Source of the DNA: Tetrastigma voinierianum
Taxonomy: Eukaryota > Streptophyta > Magnoliopsida > Vitales > Vitaceae
Direction of reading: 5' to 3'
DNA length: 64,000 nucleotides
Assembly (NCBI GenBank): GCA_016808115.1
Contig: JAEQBH010002866.1
Span: 310,001-374,000, forward strand
Shown here: positions 1 to 15,097 of the stretch, piece by piece
How positions within the stretch are numbered: position 1 is the stretch's first letter
How the letters are laid out: each line of letters starts with the position of its first letter
Program-made: the position numbers and the translations under genes
The notes under the pieces: generated by a model
Told to the model about the DNA's origin: nothing
The model's database searches: none
The model's input: only the letters and a program-made list of their open reading frames with translations

Positions 1-1450
1 ATTGCATAAGCCAAATCATGAATGCTCAATGATTAATTCGTGGCAATAGAACTCATCATCATGGAAAATGTAATAAAAAACGGATTTGCATTATTAAGAC
101 CAGTAGGGATGAGATTGGCATTATGGCGAGTCAGAGGAAGAAATAAGTCATGACATACAGTTACATTATGATCATGGGAACACAGTTTGGTGTAGATAAC
201 ATAGATCCGTTGATTCCAGTGACCAAAGGGGTCACCCTTTGCGCTATCAAGCCTTTATTGAATGATCTATTGTCTAGTACAATGATATCTGCTTATGGGG
301 CCCTCAATAAAGACCACTATCTCAAATAATTGATCTGGCGCCTCGGCTCTGATCAGACCCAGCCTGTTTAAGCGTCTGATGATCACGAGCGCCTTGGGCA
401 TATAAATTTCATATCCACTTCTTTTGTTCTGTGGGCATAAACATAAATATTAAGTAGTTTATTGAATATGACCGTTGGAGAGAAAGATATGATATGATAC
501 CTTGAGAAAGGCATAACTTGCTTGCACTATGATGATCAGATCATCTTATGGATTATCACATGATCTGACGTGATGTGAAATGTAAGGAATATAAATAGTC
601 AGAAAAGTTAATACTACGATAATCTGATCATGGAAGCAGTATAAGATGACATTTTTGATCGGTAGCTGAAATGGCCATACTGAAATAAGGTATATATCCT
701 ATAGCCGTAGTAAATATATGTATAAGACCATGACATACACGGAGTGGGACAATATATCCATGAACTAGTACAGAGAGATGTGAGTCAAATGATAATCAGT
801 CATGCTAGAATGAAATATATGATGGGCATATCTAGTAGACCAGGGGAACCATTATATGAATACTGTTAAATCTCCATAGTGCCAAGCATTGAAGATCATT
901 AAAAGATGAGCTTAAGCTTGCAGGGAATCAGGTAAAGTATAGAATGGGGGAGTGTGTCAAAGAGGCCAGAGAAAACATTATAACGGAAAGAACATAGCTG
1001 ACGTACAAATAGAGATATAGGTGTGTAACCAGAGTTATATATGAATCTTACATGGGCTGTGACATACATGTGTATAAGCAAATGACGATCACGCGGTGAT
1101 TGTCTGCCTCAACACACTAAGCGTCAGAAGCTTGCGGATGTTAAATGAAGTGTAGATATCAAGAGAGACAAAGGGATGAGAGGGACCGAGGGTTGTCCAT
1201 CGGCAGGAAGCGGAGCAGCTAGGAGGATGGGTGTGTTGGCGAAACATGATTCTCTAGTGTTTTCTTATTGAAAAATATTTTTATATAGTGTGAACTATTT
1301 TCCTTGTATATAGTTTTGTTGATTTTCCGGTGATTCTTTCTCAATGAAATCAATTTTTATTATTCGAAATTGTTTTGTACCTTTCATAAATTTTAGTTAA
1401 ACTGAGAAAGACATATCGTGGTCGATATAGTCTTAAGCGGGATGGATGGA
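1..1450 (+). repeat. Fragment of a gypsy-type LTR, cut by the window start
   Basis: The stretch has the same order of landmarks as the solo LTR at 18374-21737: a 'catagatcc...gggtcacc' block near 200-240 (its counterpart lies near 20920-20960), a run of short ATGATA-rich sequence, and a 'ctaagcgtcagaagcttg' near-palindrome at 1116-1134 that corresponds to the ctaagc...gcttag hairpin of the other gypsy LTRs in this window. No internal domain follows, so it is either a solo LTR or a remnant. The right edge is approximate. No coding region is visible. Confidence 0.4.
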
Positions 1451-4400
1451 TCTTAAGCCAGATTGCGGATCAGGAGTCAGATGTTTCAAGATATGATAAA
1501 TGTTCAAATATCACTATCAGATCAGGGACATCAAGGAACATAATTATATTTTCTATACTATTGAAAGAACCAGTTGTATTTCAGAGAACATCATAGAAAA
1601 CTGTATTATTATTAAGCAGATCTGGCAACATGTTTCAATGAGCCTCATGTGTAGAAGTAACAACAATTCAGATCTCTAAAATTGCATGCAGAACACATTT
1701 TTCTTCATGAGAACGTAATGCTCAACCAATTGGATTGCTGAGCGGGTGATTTGGCCTTTCAGGGTTCTCGTTTCATGTTTATAACTCTCTAGCCTTGAGA
1801 TAAAATCTTCCTGGATGATTGTTAAAGGATCAGATGGAAGATCATTCTACCATTTCTTATCAATCTTTGGCATTTATTTTTGTGCAATTCAACCAAGATC
1901 TTTGAACTATTTATAATAACGATATGTTGTAAGTTGAAGATGGAAAGTGTTAGCTGATCAACAAATCTTCTAATAATGAATATTGACTTCTGCTGTAGGA
2001 TCATGTCTTGGGAAACATTGTGGCTATTTGGGAGGGGCAATTCTCAAATCTTCCAGAATTGCATTCTGTTCTTCATACTGTTTAGTTCTTCTTCTTGAAT
2101 AATGAAACTTTCCACAAGTATATTGGAAGCTGATTCTTACGTTTTTTCAATAACACCACATTTACATTCTAAATACTAAGACTGTATGATGCATTATTTT
2201 CATGAATATATTGATCATTGATCTCTCTGGGTGATTGACATATATCAAACATGAAGGCATGATAATAGTTAATATTAAGGTTAAATCTTGGTTTAGAGTA
2301 CTTATAAGTATCTGTGAGCTCATCATATATTTTCTATGAGGATTTGATCTTCTTCCATTTTGATTTTATTGGAACAGACTCATGAATTATAATCAATGAC
2401 CTCAAACAGAATCAGAGATTTGATGAAGATTGTTTATTTGTATATAATTCTATATAAATACCTTTTTCAACAGTAAAAATTGAAGTGAAGGAGGGATAAC
2501 ACCAATTAACATAAATCCAGTCTCTTATGTAGCAAGCGTTTGTGATTGATATAATAATCACAAAAGAAATGGCTAAGAGTGTAATGCATAAGTATGATGT
2601 CAATTTGGGAGAACGTCCAGTCATAGAGATTTTTCTGTGAAAACGCCTGACTTGCTATCGTTTTAATTTAAATGCCAAGCCATCCTTCATAATCATCTCT
2701 TGTCTGAACATCCACATTGACTGATCCCATTATCCACCATACCTTAGTTCTTGGTTTACAAATTCAAAATGTACTCTCATGAGAGGTCTTAGTGCCTTGT
2801 CATTTCACCAGCAATGGTTTTTTAGGTATCACGCCACAAGGGTGCCTTTGCTAAAGGCCAGATTACCCTCAGGCCTTTATAGGAGTTTCTGTGGTTGAAA
2901 TGATCTTCCTCTACACATCACTAGGCTTTCTCATCTCTTTGACTTGAGGAAAATCACAGTAAGTTGAGAGGAAATGTTGAGAATTATTTCAAGAAAATGA
3001 AAATATCACCACATGAGTCAGTTTCTCAGTCATTTGGATCATATAACTACTGGATTAAGATTATGTTTAGTGTGACCATTCCGTCAGGTGGTTTTCTTTG
3101 AATGGAGCTCAATTTCATTTGTGAGTTACTCAGCTGCTGGCTTTCTATGTTTCTTGGGTCATTTCTTTCTCAGCTCTCAAAATCTACATCTCTTTTTTGG
3201 TTTTGGTGACTTTAAGGAAAATTATTATCTTTCCACCTTTTTTAGATGAACACAGTGGATATAATAAACCTTAAATCGTACCTGCAGTGTTCTCACCTTT
3301 TCTGCAGAAAGAAATATCATACATCTTGGAAGTATTTTTTTCAAGGTTTCTCATTCTTGATTTTCCTTCTTTTGATCAGTATGATCTTCCAATTATTGCA
3401 CCTTTCTATGATTTGTGAACACTTTTACTTTTTGCCAATTCTAACATGTATGAACTTGAATCTTGTTTGAGATCCTGTAACTCTCTTTTTGATAATCAAG
3501 AAAGTCTCTCATTCTTTTGTTGTAGCTCTATAATTAATGGCGACTGTATTGCATTGGAAATATTAGTGAGAGAGGATCTTATTAGAATCACTTTATGATT
3601 TTTCATTTTCACGAGGAACTTGAGTATTCATGTTGATCAGATATTTTGGACAATGTTCTTGAGCTCAGCAAAGGATGAGCTACCATGGAGTTCGGGTTGT
3701 GATGCCCTAACTCTGCTTTTCGCCAGTTCCTTTTATTTGGAGTTGGGTGATCTTGGGAAATATGATCATTTCTCATAGGAAATTGTTTCTAAGTCTTTGC
3801 ATCTTGAGCCTGTTATTATATGATGTATTGGGGTTTGTGACTAACCTCCTCAAAGTCAGATCTTTTTCTTTACCAATCAGAGGACAGTGAAGACAACAGG
3901 AATCTTTTCTTGTGGATTTCTTAAAGTGAGCCTCTTGGCGATGAGTTCTGTGGGAGATCTTTTCTGTTGACTTTGTTCATTATATGATGAAATTCATTCT
4001 TTGTGTTGCCCAGTGATAAATCATGGGAGATGTTTTTTAGACTCATGCATGAAACTTCTTTCTCCATCTGTCAGAATCTTTAATTATCTTCAGAACTCTA
4101 TTCCAGGAATGGTTTTATCTATTCCTCCGTTCTTTTGAAATAAATAATGTTGGAGCTCCCACTGTTCTACCACACTTTGGGTTACCTTGATCATTTTTGT
4201 TCTTGCATTGTACCGATCCTGGGTTTTGCTTTGAGAAAATTATAATGTGTGGGACTTTCTCTCATTCTCAGGACTCATTATATGATTCTTGGCAGTATTG
4301 CATGCAGTAAAACAAATTATTAATTGAGTTGGAACAAATTCCCAGTACATTCATGTGAATCTGAGTCTGTAACCAGATGGACTAATCCATTTTATCCGAT

Positions 4401-7400
4401 TTCAGGTCTATGCCCCTAGATGGATTCTCTCTATATGTTCCTTTACTAGCTGTGACCCATAGATTATGTAGTTTGACGACATATGAGACATCTATCTGTT
4501 GCTCAAGCAGGGATGGATGTGACTATAATAGGACAGGAATTTTGCTACCTCTAGTAATACCTACAAGATGATGAATAGTGCCCCTAATTGCCTCATTCAA
4601 AGTATTGAAAATAATTGCAGGCAGGGATCTAGGGCAGCCTCAGTATACTGAGTTTCGCCTTACCGCACTCCATATTACCTCAAGCAGAGGTGGGAGATTG
4701 TTTATCTCCCCTCAATAAGTTTTAGAATTCACCTTCTAGTAATACCCTTTAGGTGTTGGGTGAGCCTTCTCTCAAGTCTGAACAGTTACAGTGGATTAAG
4801 TTTGATCTGGAGGAGTCCTTTATTTTTTTTGGAGCACCATTAACCTCAAAGCAAAGAGTTTAAACTTTTTAGATAATATAAGTAAAATACATTTAAGCTT
4901 GTACTATATTATGTAACTCATGGATTATAAATATATATAAGTTTAGAGATGAAATCATTAACATTTGTCTATTCAAAATAATATATAAAGAGACAAAGGA
5001 TAATGGGTGACTTTACTATTGAGTATGTTGGCTGCCCGGGTTGCTGCGGCTGTGAATCTCAGATTTTGTTTAACCTCCTCCCCGTGGATATTACCATGCT
5101 AAAGCTGCAAAGCAGTGATTAATATATGGGCTGACCCTCCAGCCAAAGGTCCATCGCTATTTGTGCTCATCACTTCTTATTATTTTTCTATACATGCTTA
5201 TTCATGTCACCATCTTACATGCTTATTCATGTTCTATATATATTAATGTTTTGCATCATCATTATAGATCATACCTCATCTCATCCTCTTCATTATTATC
5301 ATATTCATTATATATATTTCTCATATTTTTAATATTATTTTACCTTCTTGTTCTATATAGCGTATCACTATCATTATGAGTGTATATTCTCAGAATCTAT
5401 ATCTTATCTTTGCTCTTTCCTTTTCCTGCTTCATTTTCTGTACCATGTTAATGGCACAGTACCATGAAGCGGATCTGGGGAAAAGAGCTATAAATACTCA
5501 GAGGTGGGTCAATTCTCTATCTGTATGAGGTATATATATTTATGGGGCGGTGAATGCCCATCTATATCTTGAAGTGTATATGATTTATGACTCAATGATC
5601 TACATATGTTAAGTGGACGTTATAATGAATCCAAAGCCGGGGATCATATGTGAGCAACAAGTAGAGGCACAGATATCTGTGGCTGCATGTCATTATGACA
5701 GCTATATCCTATGGGCATCTCCCTATCTCCCTTCACTGTTTATGTGGGCGACAGATCTGTTTTGTGATGCTGGATGTTAAAAGAAAAGAATATCTCATAC
5801 TGCATGAATGCCTCAGTGTCATGTACTTATGGGGATGTTTATTTTCCAAACTCAATCTCTTTTAGCTATATTTCTTGCCACTTTTCATATAATCCAAGTG
5901 CCACATATTGAGCTGTTCTCCAACGGATTTCTTTCTCTGTTTATCTGCCTTATCATCATACGAAGGATGGGTTTGCCATCGCATCAGCGAAGGGTTGGAT
6001 CTGTTGATTTTTTCTTTTATTTTCAACATGAATCGGACACCTGTGCAACTTGGGGATTATATTGTCAGCTGAACAAGATCTGGGAAAACGGAATATTAAA
6101 TAGCTGGCTGAAATTTATTGATGTGACAGTAACTTGGCGCGATGAAATCTTCGATGAGCCAATTACCTCTACGACATATTTATGTTTTTATTTTATGGTT
6201 AATATAATCAAATTTGTCAGATTGTTGCATTGATTATTAAATAATATCAGTCTCTCTATATTAATCAATATATTATATATTGATCTATAACATGACACGA
6301 TCATAATAAAATAATGGCGTATTGATCAAATCTATCAGATGGTTGAACTATCGTGATCTTGTTATGTGAGATCACTCCTTACCGTAGAACATGAGCTACT
6401 TTCCGACACCCAGTGGGTGAGATTGAGTTTTCATTTCGGCATATATAGATGAAGCGGGTCATCCTCTCTACCCTCCTCTCTGCCGTTTCAGCAAGTAACA
6501 CGGAAGCTGGTCTCTTTTGAGTCATCAAACTCATGGTTTGGGTCCAATTTGGAGATGTAGTGTATGAACATCGCCTCATTGTACTCATCACATCAATTTT
6601 TTATCAATCTTGCGGCCCGAAGGAAGCGCTGCGGCGGACATAGTTAGTGGGTCACTGCATTGCGTGGGACCCAGTTGTTTGCCCGGATACCTCTTTGGTG
6701 ACATAACAGTTGGCTGGCTGAAATAAGAGCTGTATGTGCTGAAACGTCTCCCAGTGGGTTCTGCCTGGGCCATAGAGCTGTGAGGTTGCAGGTTTTCCAG
6801 GCCGATCTCAGTCTTGAGATGGATTGTGGCACCACAGGACTTATTTATCTGCTCCTTCAGTTCTGAGTTATTACAATTCTTGAATTCACCTAACACTTCT
6901 AGCTTTGAGCCTGTACTCTTGTATAACTATTCTCTATCAAGTTTTTGCTTATCAGACAAATGAGATCAGCATTTCATTAGACCATGTTTGGCCTTCTACA
7001 TTTTTTTTCTTGTTTTTCAGTTTTAGATCACTTTATCTCTTATCATTCTCAATTCGTTATATGTTCTCTTTGGTATCATAGACTTAATGAACTTGTTTCT
7101 TGGATCTAATTATTGTTACCAATTTACCATGACGTTATATTAATTGGGGTTTCATTATTTTGTTTTCAACATTATTTTATTGAAAAATATCCCGTTTCTT
7201 ATTATCATAAACATTATTATAGTATCATTGAGTATTAGTGGGATATCTAGATGTGCCCCGGCTACAAACTTCAAAGGAGTATTATGATTATCAGACGAGA
7301 ATCAAAATATTAGAATTATACCTTGAATATATGAATAACTTTGGAATTTTAAGGGTTATATGAAAATATTGATTAAATATGGATGAATCTTCAACAAAAT

Positions 7401-7760
7401 ATTAGATAAGCGGGAAGATAACACAAAACCAACTTTTGAAATTTAAATACACAATAACAAAAATGTGTAAAATTACATAAATAAAACCTTGAATAAGCAT
7501 TTAAGGAATAAATTCTTAATAATTTATATAGAAATTACACATTTTCTATTAGTCTTTATTAAATTTAAAGTTTCATTTTTTTTGTTACACATCATAGTTT
7601 TTATTTTAGTTCTATGGTGATTTATAAATAAAAGATATATTTAAATTTTTCCTTTAAAAATAATTTTATTGATGTATCATTAGCTATATTAAAGTTAAAA
7701 TAATTTTATTAGGGTTAAACTTAAAAAACTAAATCTTAGATTAAACAAAACAATAAACAC

Positions 7761-7763
<3 letters not shown>
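1451..7763. other. No gene recognised (1.5-7.8 kb)
   Basis: This is AT-rich sequence with short open frames on both strands. The longest is a 141-codon plus-strand frame at 5808-6233; a 102-codon minus-strand frame lies at 6588-6896. Neither shows a motif I recognise, and stop codons interrupt them at the density expected of decayed sequence. The stretch reads like an old, worn transposable element or intergenic DNA; I cannot assign a family. Confidence 0.5.

Positions 7764-7819
<56 letters not shown>
7764..7819. repeat. (TA)n microsatellite
   Basis: About 28 uninterrupted TA units sit in an AT-rich surrounding. It is a simple sequence repeat; no function is implied. Confidence 0.95.
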
Positions 7820-7820
<1 letters not shown>

Positions 7821-10800
7821 TCTATAAATATTAATAATTTTAATAAATAGTTTTTGTATTTATAACTCATTCCATGTTTTTCAAGAAAAAAGGTATCCTG
7901 ATAAAAATTCAGTTTTTATAATAACATTATTTATTTATTTTTTGACAGAATAATACAACATTTATATATTACAAACACAATGAATCTAATTAATTATAAA
8001 AAATAATAACAATTTAGACCAATTTGACCTTTGCTTTTTTCACATCATCTACCTAAATTTAGATTTTTTGTACCTTTAACGCACTTCAACTTATCATACT
8101 ACATAAGAATGTTGAGTCCAAATAATTCTGTTTCTGCAACTTACATCTATCAATTGATTTTTAAACTAAACTCAAAATCATTTAACTATTTATCAACAAC
8201 TATCTTACATTCATTTTTTGTTATTTTCTCAACAGCCCATTAGGACTGTTCTTCTTCTTAAGGAACCAATTAATTCTTCTATTTTTATTCATTCTCTCAA
8301 CGATGCATTTTGGGACCTTCTTCTTCCATACGATCTTTTTTTCTTTTTTTTTAATGGGAAAAATATCGGCGATTTATCATCATCTATTAACAATCATCAG
8401 TGATAATCTTTCGATTTTCCTTTTTTTGTTTTTGTTTTATAGTTTTCATCCCAATGTCCTCAGTATTGACACCCGACATTCCCGCGATATATCAGTTTTC
8501 GATATTTAAAGCGATATTCTCTGTGACTTTCTCATAATTTTTTGCTACAATCATATCCTTGTCACCTCTTCAGTTTCAGCTGGCTCGGCGGCTTGTATCG
8601 ATATATGAATTGATATCATTTTTCATCACATTCGCAGGCTCCAGTTCCATATTAGTTGAGTGTAGCTGTTTGCTTGAGAACCATGGTATGGTGAGATTGA
8701 CGTTCCCATTGGTACGAGTTCAGCTTCTGTATGGGAGGGTGTTGACTTTTTCAGTCATCTAAAGTGATGAGGATCTTATCAAGCTACAAAAATTAACGGG
8801 GACACCTGGGCTCAATGAATATGAGTTAATCTTGAGACTCATTGGATCAGTTTTTTGTATAAATGGAAGCCACTTGGGTACTGCGTGTCAGCTTATATTT
8901 GGACGTGCCTTTGGACAATCACATGGTGAGATGTTGCTGTTTCTTTTCTAGAGAAGCAGACCTTGGCTAAGCTAGTCTGTTGGGAGACAGACAGATATCA
9001 GGCTTATTGAAACCAGTTGACTTTTAGTTTTCTTAGTAAAGTGGATTCGTTTCAAACTGGGCATCAGCTGTTGACATTCTTTCATCAAAAGGTTGTCAAC
9101 AATGAACAATCTATGCGAATAATTGAATCAGTGAAACTCAGCGTGTGGGCATGGTATCTATCATCATCTAGCCACCATGCACAGCTTCTTGTAACTCTTA
9201 ATGGTTGAACATATTCTCTGTTCTTGGAAGATGTTGTCTATTTCTCCAATTGTTCTATGGTGGAGCAGATCATTCTATATCTTTAGCTCTAAACGTTGAA
9301 CATATCTTTGATCTTGAGACTCCAAAATAGTTTCACTTCTCATTTTGTTGAAAAATGCTCAGGCAAAATGAATCCACAGTTTGTAATGTTTTAAATAAGA
9401 TGTGTCTACCAATTTGTAAAGAAACTCATGTTGGTTTTTTGGATTTTACTAACATACAAAAATCTCACAGCGTCTAGGGAAAAATTTTATAAAAATTGAG
9501 TAACCCGGGTTCAAGATAATGAGTGTGGATGGACTTCTAGTCTGGTACAAAAACCCTGATTTCATGACGTTCTAAAATCAAAAGTAGAAAGCGGCATTCA
9601 ATGAAATATTGAGAACTCAATCTTTAGAAGAAAATGTTAGATTTCTGGGTGAAGATGAAAGAAATAACATGTTATACAAATTGATAAGACTTATGAATGA
9701 GCTTGCGAAATAAGTTAAATTAATGAAATAGCGACCAAGTTTCATTAGTAAAACTAATATTATATTGGAAAATTGATAAAAAAAAAAACTGAACTTAAAA
9801 CTTTGCTGGCTCTTTGATTGTTGGTATTGAGAGAAAATATTGGATTCTATGAAGGAATGAAACTCTTCTTCATATAAAAATTTGACAGAAACTTGATAGC
9901 TAAAACTAAAAAGAATATATGCTAAAGTGAGTGAAAGCTGTAGCTTCAGATTGTGATAAATAGTTGAAACATTAAGTCAGATTGATTTGTTGGATTATTG
10001 ATTGATTGATTGATTGAACTTGTTTCTTACTCTTTTATGACCGTCTTGACTTATTTTGATCTCATTTTCATATCTTTCTCAGCTTCTTGAAAATATTGTC
10101 ATCTTCAAATTGAGAGGAAGCTTGTTACTCGAGTCACTCCCATCTCACAAGGAGCATTACTAAAAGAACACTAATTCAGTCTCATTAGGTTCTTGTTCTC
10201 TTGGGAAATTTCAGTTTTCAGCCTTACCCATTACTAACTTTTTTGAGTAAACTGTTTGACTTCCAATTTTATTTTGAGAAGTACCTGGATCACTGACTTA
10301 TTCAATGGATATGAGACCCTTTTATTTACCAGGGCTTTCCATTCTATAGTTTGAGCTTGGGCTAAATATTAACAGGATTAGAGACAGGTATTCAATTAAG
10401 TACAGCTTAATTGGCTTTCACCAGATCTATCTTTAATATTGAAGATACAGTGATATATCGATCAATCACATATCAATTGAAAAAGACGTTTTGCTGAAGA
10501 TGATGTGTATTGTTGAGCATAAAGTAATTTTTTGTTAATTGGCCCAGTGAATCAGGGCGATGTAATCTGTACCAGCTTAAATCCAAAGAAGTCAGGCTTG
10601 CATGAGATACAAGGAGTTCTATTTGTACATGGAATTTTTAAAAATTCTGGACCACTGTATGTAGGAATATATTGGACTTTGTCTCCAAAAGCTACAAAGA
10701 TGGAGACTTTTTGTCCCAAGATTGGGTTTTTTTGAATGAATCGTTGTACGAAATCGAACGACTTCTCAGGTTCAGGTCAGGTACAAAAGAGAGCAGGGTT

Positions 10801-13800
10801 TAAGAGGCAGAGAAAGAGGATAAAGGATACATCTGTCCAATAATTCAAAGTTCTAGATCTGAATGGTTTTGACGTGAATCAGTATATGACATGCTAGGTG
10901 TTGCTTTTTCTTTTGATTATTATTATTATTCATTTTCCTGTGAGTTTATTTTATTAGTTTATTTCTTTGTTTTTGTGATTTGATTCAAGACCATTGATCT
11001 TTTTTTTTGTTTCTATTTCACTAGTTGCCTTTCTCTCAACATGTTTATCTTTCTCAATTCCTCTGATGTGTGGGACCAGAGTAATGAGGATTTTCTCACT
11101 CTTTTGATTCCTCAGGCTTTTGATTTCTCTGGGTTTTCATGTGGAGTCAGTCTATTGACCTTAATCAACATTCTCAATTGGTCTGTCAGAAAATCTTCAG
11201 TCTGAGCTTATCGATATTTTTTCTGGTGTGTGATGTTGTTTCATTCCATCCTTATCATTAAGTCGTTTCTATGATTAATTACATGAAGCATCTTCATATT
11301 CATTATCAATCAACCTTTCGCCTTGTTGAATTGTATCATCTCATCCCATAGAAACATAAATCAACTTGAACCAATTCAGTTATGGCATCTTCAATCATTA
11401 TGACTTATCAATCAATCATTCTATGATGAGTATGAAAAATGTCTTGCCTTGAGATTTGATTGTGGCATAGATGGGGAGGGACAATATCTTGTTGCTATTG
11501 GTGCCCGTTCAGACCTCCATCAGTCGACTATCATATGGTCCGTCAGGAGTGCTGACTTGATTGAGTTAAAGTTAGAAAGGCGGGGTTTTGAGGCATAAGG
11601 GGCAGATCGAGTTAAGCAACATATACTGTTCAAGTTCCTGAAGAATCTGAGTGTATTTTGGGATATTTTCTGATAGTTATATACAGATTATTGTATTTTC
11701 TTAGTTTATTTATTTATTATTTGTTTCTTGATTTTATTTTGTTTGAATTTGTAATTCTTTTCTTGTTTTAAGGTGTGATTTGATTAAAGATGTAGGCGGG
11801 TATCTTTGTTTACTTTGTTTCATTTCCGTTTTGTGTTTATATAGTATGTTTACTCAAATATAGGTACTGGAAGATAGATTAAAAGTATGATCTTCTCTGA
11901 TTACTCAAAGGCTTTTGAGACTTATAGGATTTTTCAGTGATGTGATGATCTATAGACATCAATCAATAATTCTATCTGATTGAATTTATTGACATATATC
12001 TTCATTATGTTTATCGTCTTTGTTCATGATTTGGTGTGGCGTTCACCCCTAGACATCAAATCGATGTTCATAGGTCAGTTGTAACATCTTCATCATCAGA
12101 TGTCGTCGATCATTCATGATGAGTTGTGGAGTATCTCTGTCTTTCACTTTGCTGATAAGTATAACAAATCGAATATTGATATATCTTTATTGAGTGATAG
12201 TGAACATATTAGTGACGGTGTTCCAAGCTACTTGATGTTTCTTTGTGAGCCTCTGGCAACTAGTGGGATGTGGTTGATCTTGATTCTGTGAGTAGGGAAG
12301 AAGCGGTTCTCTAGATGGATCAGTGGAAACTCTGGAGTGACTATGTGAGAAAGGGCGTGGGTCCACTCATAATCATATAAGAGATCAAGCATCTGAGTGA
12401 GAGGTGCTCAAGCCTCAAAGGCTCGTACAAGGCTCCTTGTTTTTCAACAGCATTCTCTCTTTTTCTACAATTTAGTAACGTTTTAGATTCTATTGATTTT
12501 ATATCAATTCTTCAAATAGTGTTCTGAGAAACCTTTGACTTGGTATGTTTTGATTGATGTGAACCATAGTAGTGCTTTATATTTTTCAGCTATGATCGTT
12601 TCCAAAAATTTTCTCTTAACTTTACCAGGTGATCAAATTATTACAATTAATTTTCCAGGTATTTTTAGCTTAGTCTGAGGAATGAAGACTCAGAATCCAT
12701 TTTTCCTTGTTAGAAGTTGGGTTGTTGTTTGGTTAAAGCTCCCTTTATAATTTCTTTGTTTAGACACTTTGTTTATGTTTCAGAGAAAATGGCTTTTTGG
12801 CATATATGTTATAAATACATATTTTATCATATATAAACCTTGAGATTACTTATTTCCATATAAAGATGTTATAAGCTGGATCTTCAGTTTCAAATATCTT
12901 TCTAAATGGGTGCTGCTTAAGATAATATCCATCTAAAAATAATGATCATTGGATTTCTTTGAATGATATAACATGGTTTTTTGGATATACTATATCGTTG
13001 ATATATCATTCAAGAGGGCCACTCTTGATGAGAAAATGATAACCTTATATAAAGAACATGTATTAATTCGCAGGAAGTTTATGTGCTGTGATGATCAGCG
13101 GACTTGGATTCTCTCATGATTATATCATGGAATACTAAATGAATATTTCTATTTCTCATTGAAATGTTAGATTCAACTTGAAAATTCAGGACTGAAAGGA
13201 GGTTGGGCTTTACTTAAAAAAAAAAAAGATTGATTAAGAATGGGCGTCTCCATTGTTAGAGCTTTTATTACATATTTGTTCTGAAGAGATGATAAGTAAC
13301 ATCTGAATGTTTGGTAAAATGTGATATCTTCAAGCTTTATGATATATCTTTAAAGATTCAGATAGATTAATTAATGAGGAGATATGTGCTTTTAAGATTT
13401 GATAGCTGTCAAACCGTTCAGTCTATAGATCAAGCTGAGCAAATCTCCTCTATTGGTTTAATGTTTCAGCTTTGGATATTGCATGCCAGAATTTAAATGA
13501 AAATAACTTCTTATGGAAAATATATACAATTATTTTAGATTATAAAGTAGATCAGGGGAGAGAAGGATTTTGAACTCTCATAAAACATAAAAACACAAAA
13601 AATGTTTTTTGAAAACTTTTATTTGTTATTTAAATTTAGCATTTTTTATATATATTTTTGTTATCTTTCTCAGAAAAGAAATAAACCAAGAAACTAAACA
13701 TGTTTTTCTTGTTTTTTTATTTTTGAAAACAAAAAACTATTTTTAAAAACAGTAAATAAATAGGCCCATAATATTTTACAAGCTTAAAATTTATTTATCT

Positions 13801-14811
13801 GGAATAGAATCAATTTAGGAACATCAGAATTTTTAGGTATGTGTTTTTTCTCTCTAAATTTATATTATAATTGTTCTTGTTACTTGTTACTGCTTTCAAA
13901 AAAAAAAGTTCTTGTTACTGCTTAGTTTTCACATTGTGTACTTCAGAAAATATATATGATAATCTTACTAATAAATAAATCGAGGAGGAATTATGTTAAA
14001 GTGCATTGAAGCACCAGATAGAATAAAAATAAAACCAAGGATCAAAAATCACAAAGAAAAAGTGTCATTTATAACAAAATATTAAAAACACACTTGAAAA
14101 GTAACCATCTTTAACAAGACATAAATGTCTTTCATATGTTGAAATTAATATAATATACTTACAACATTAATATACTATGCTTATATAATATACTTTTGTC
14201 TAATGCAACTTTATTTTTCAAATTTTATAAAACATGGACAAGCATGTTAGGTACAAGTCAATTGTATTAACATAATGAGCATATTATATTACTGTTATAA
14301 ATATGTTATATTAAACTTAACAGATGAGGGGCATTTATGTATTGTTAAAAAGGATTAGCGTTCAAATGCATGTTTTAAAAGTTTTGTTGGAAATGGCACA
14401 TTTTTTTTTGATGATTTGTGAGTCTTTGGTTCTATTTTTATTCTACCTCTAGAGTAAAAACCATGCATATTGATTGAAAAAGAAAAATCTAAAAAAATTT
14501 GGCTCCTTGATTTTAACATTTTTTTTTATTTCTTAATTTGGGAAATATGGCAACAAGACATATAGTATTTTTATTTAATTCTGTCGCAAGGTCAATTAAT
14601 AGGATTTTTTTTTCTTAGATTCGTTTATCTTGTCACATTACTTTTTAAATCGGGTAAATAGTAAATACATATCAAATCACGAGTTAAAAGTAGGAGTCAT
14701 ATAAATATCAATTTCGAAATGATTTAATAGAGAACCAAATCTATGCTTGGACCGAGGAGAAAAGTTAAAATTGAAACGCCCAGAAACGTTCCTTTCACGG
14801 CAAAAGAGAGG
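7820..14811. other. No gene recognised (7.8-14.8 kb)
   Basis: This is AT-rich DNA with scattered open frames of at most about 70 codons (for example 10532-10735 and 12100-12291), none with a recognisable motif. A short ATTG repeat lies near 9997-10017. Homopolymer-rich and poly-T tracts are common from 13500 to 14650. I see no splice-compatible gene model, tRNA or LTR ends here. Confidence 0.5.
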
Positions 14812-14865
14812 TGGGTGCAGAAAGCTTTATATCCTCATTGGGTGCAGAAAGCTTTATATCCTCAT
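14812..14865. repeat. 27-bp perfect tandem duplication
   Basis: Two head-to-tail copies of a 27-base unit beginning tgggtgcagaaagctttata fill 14812-14838 and 14839-14865. They lie about 230 bases upstream of the KNOX-domain start codon, in the presumed promoter or 5' UTR. The copies appear identical, which suggests a recent slip. Confidence 0.85.
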
Positions 14866-15097
14866 CGAGTCTTCTGATCGAACACTGCCTCCAACGTTCA
14901 TCATTCATGCATGCACACGTGGTGTACTGATTATGTAATTTACTTCTCGGGGGTTAAATGATTATTCATATTCAGTCACCACCATCACCCCGTACTACTC
15001 CTCTCCCTTAAATGAGACACGTTTGTCTGTGTGTCTACTGGGATATATTGGAGGACAGTTTTTACCATTGTGTGTGGGAGAAACAGCAAAGTGCGAT

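Noticed and set aside
51..360. 'gctctgat' near 350 as a minus-strand primer-binding site
   Set aside because: The match to the tRNA-Met site stops after eight bases and no LTR end adjoins it.
5808..6233. 141-codon frame as a protein-coding gene
   Set aside because: No motif, no splice context and hydrophobic composition typical of AT-rich DNA; left as unassigned.
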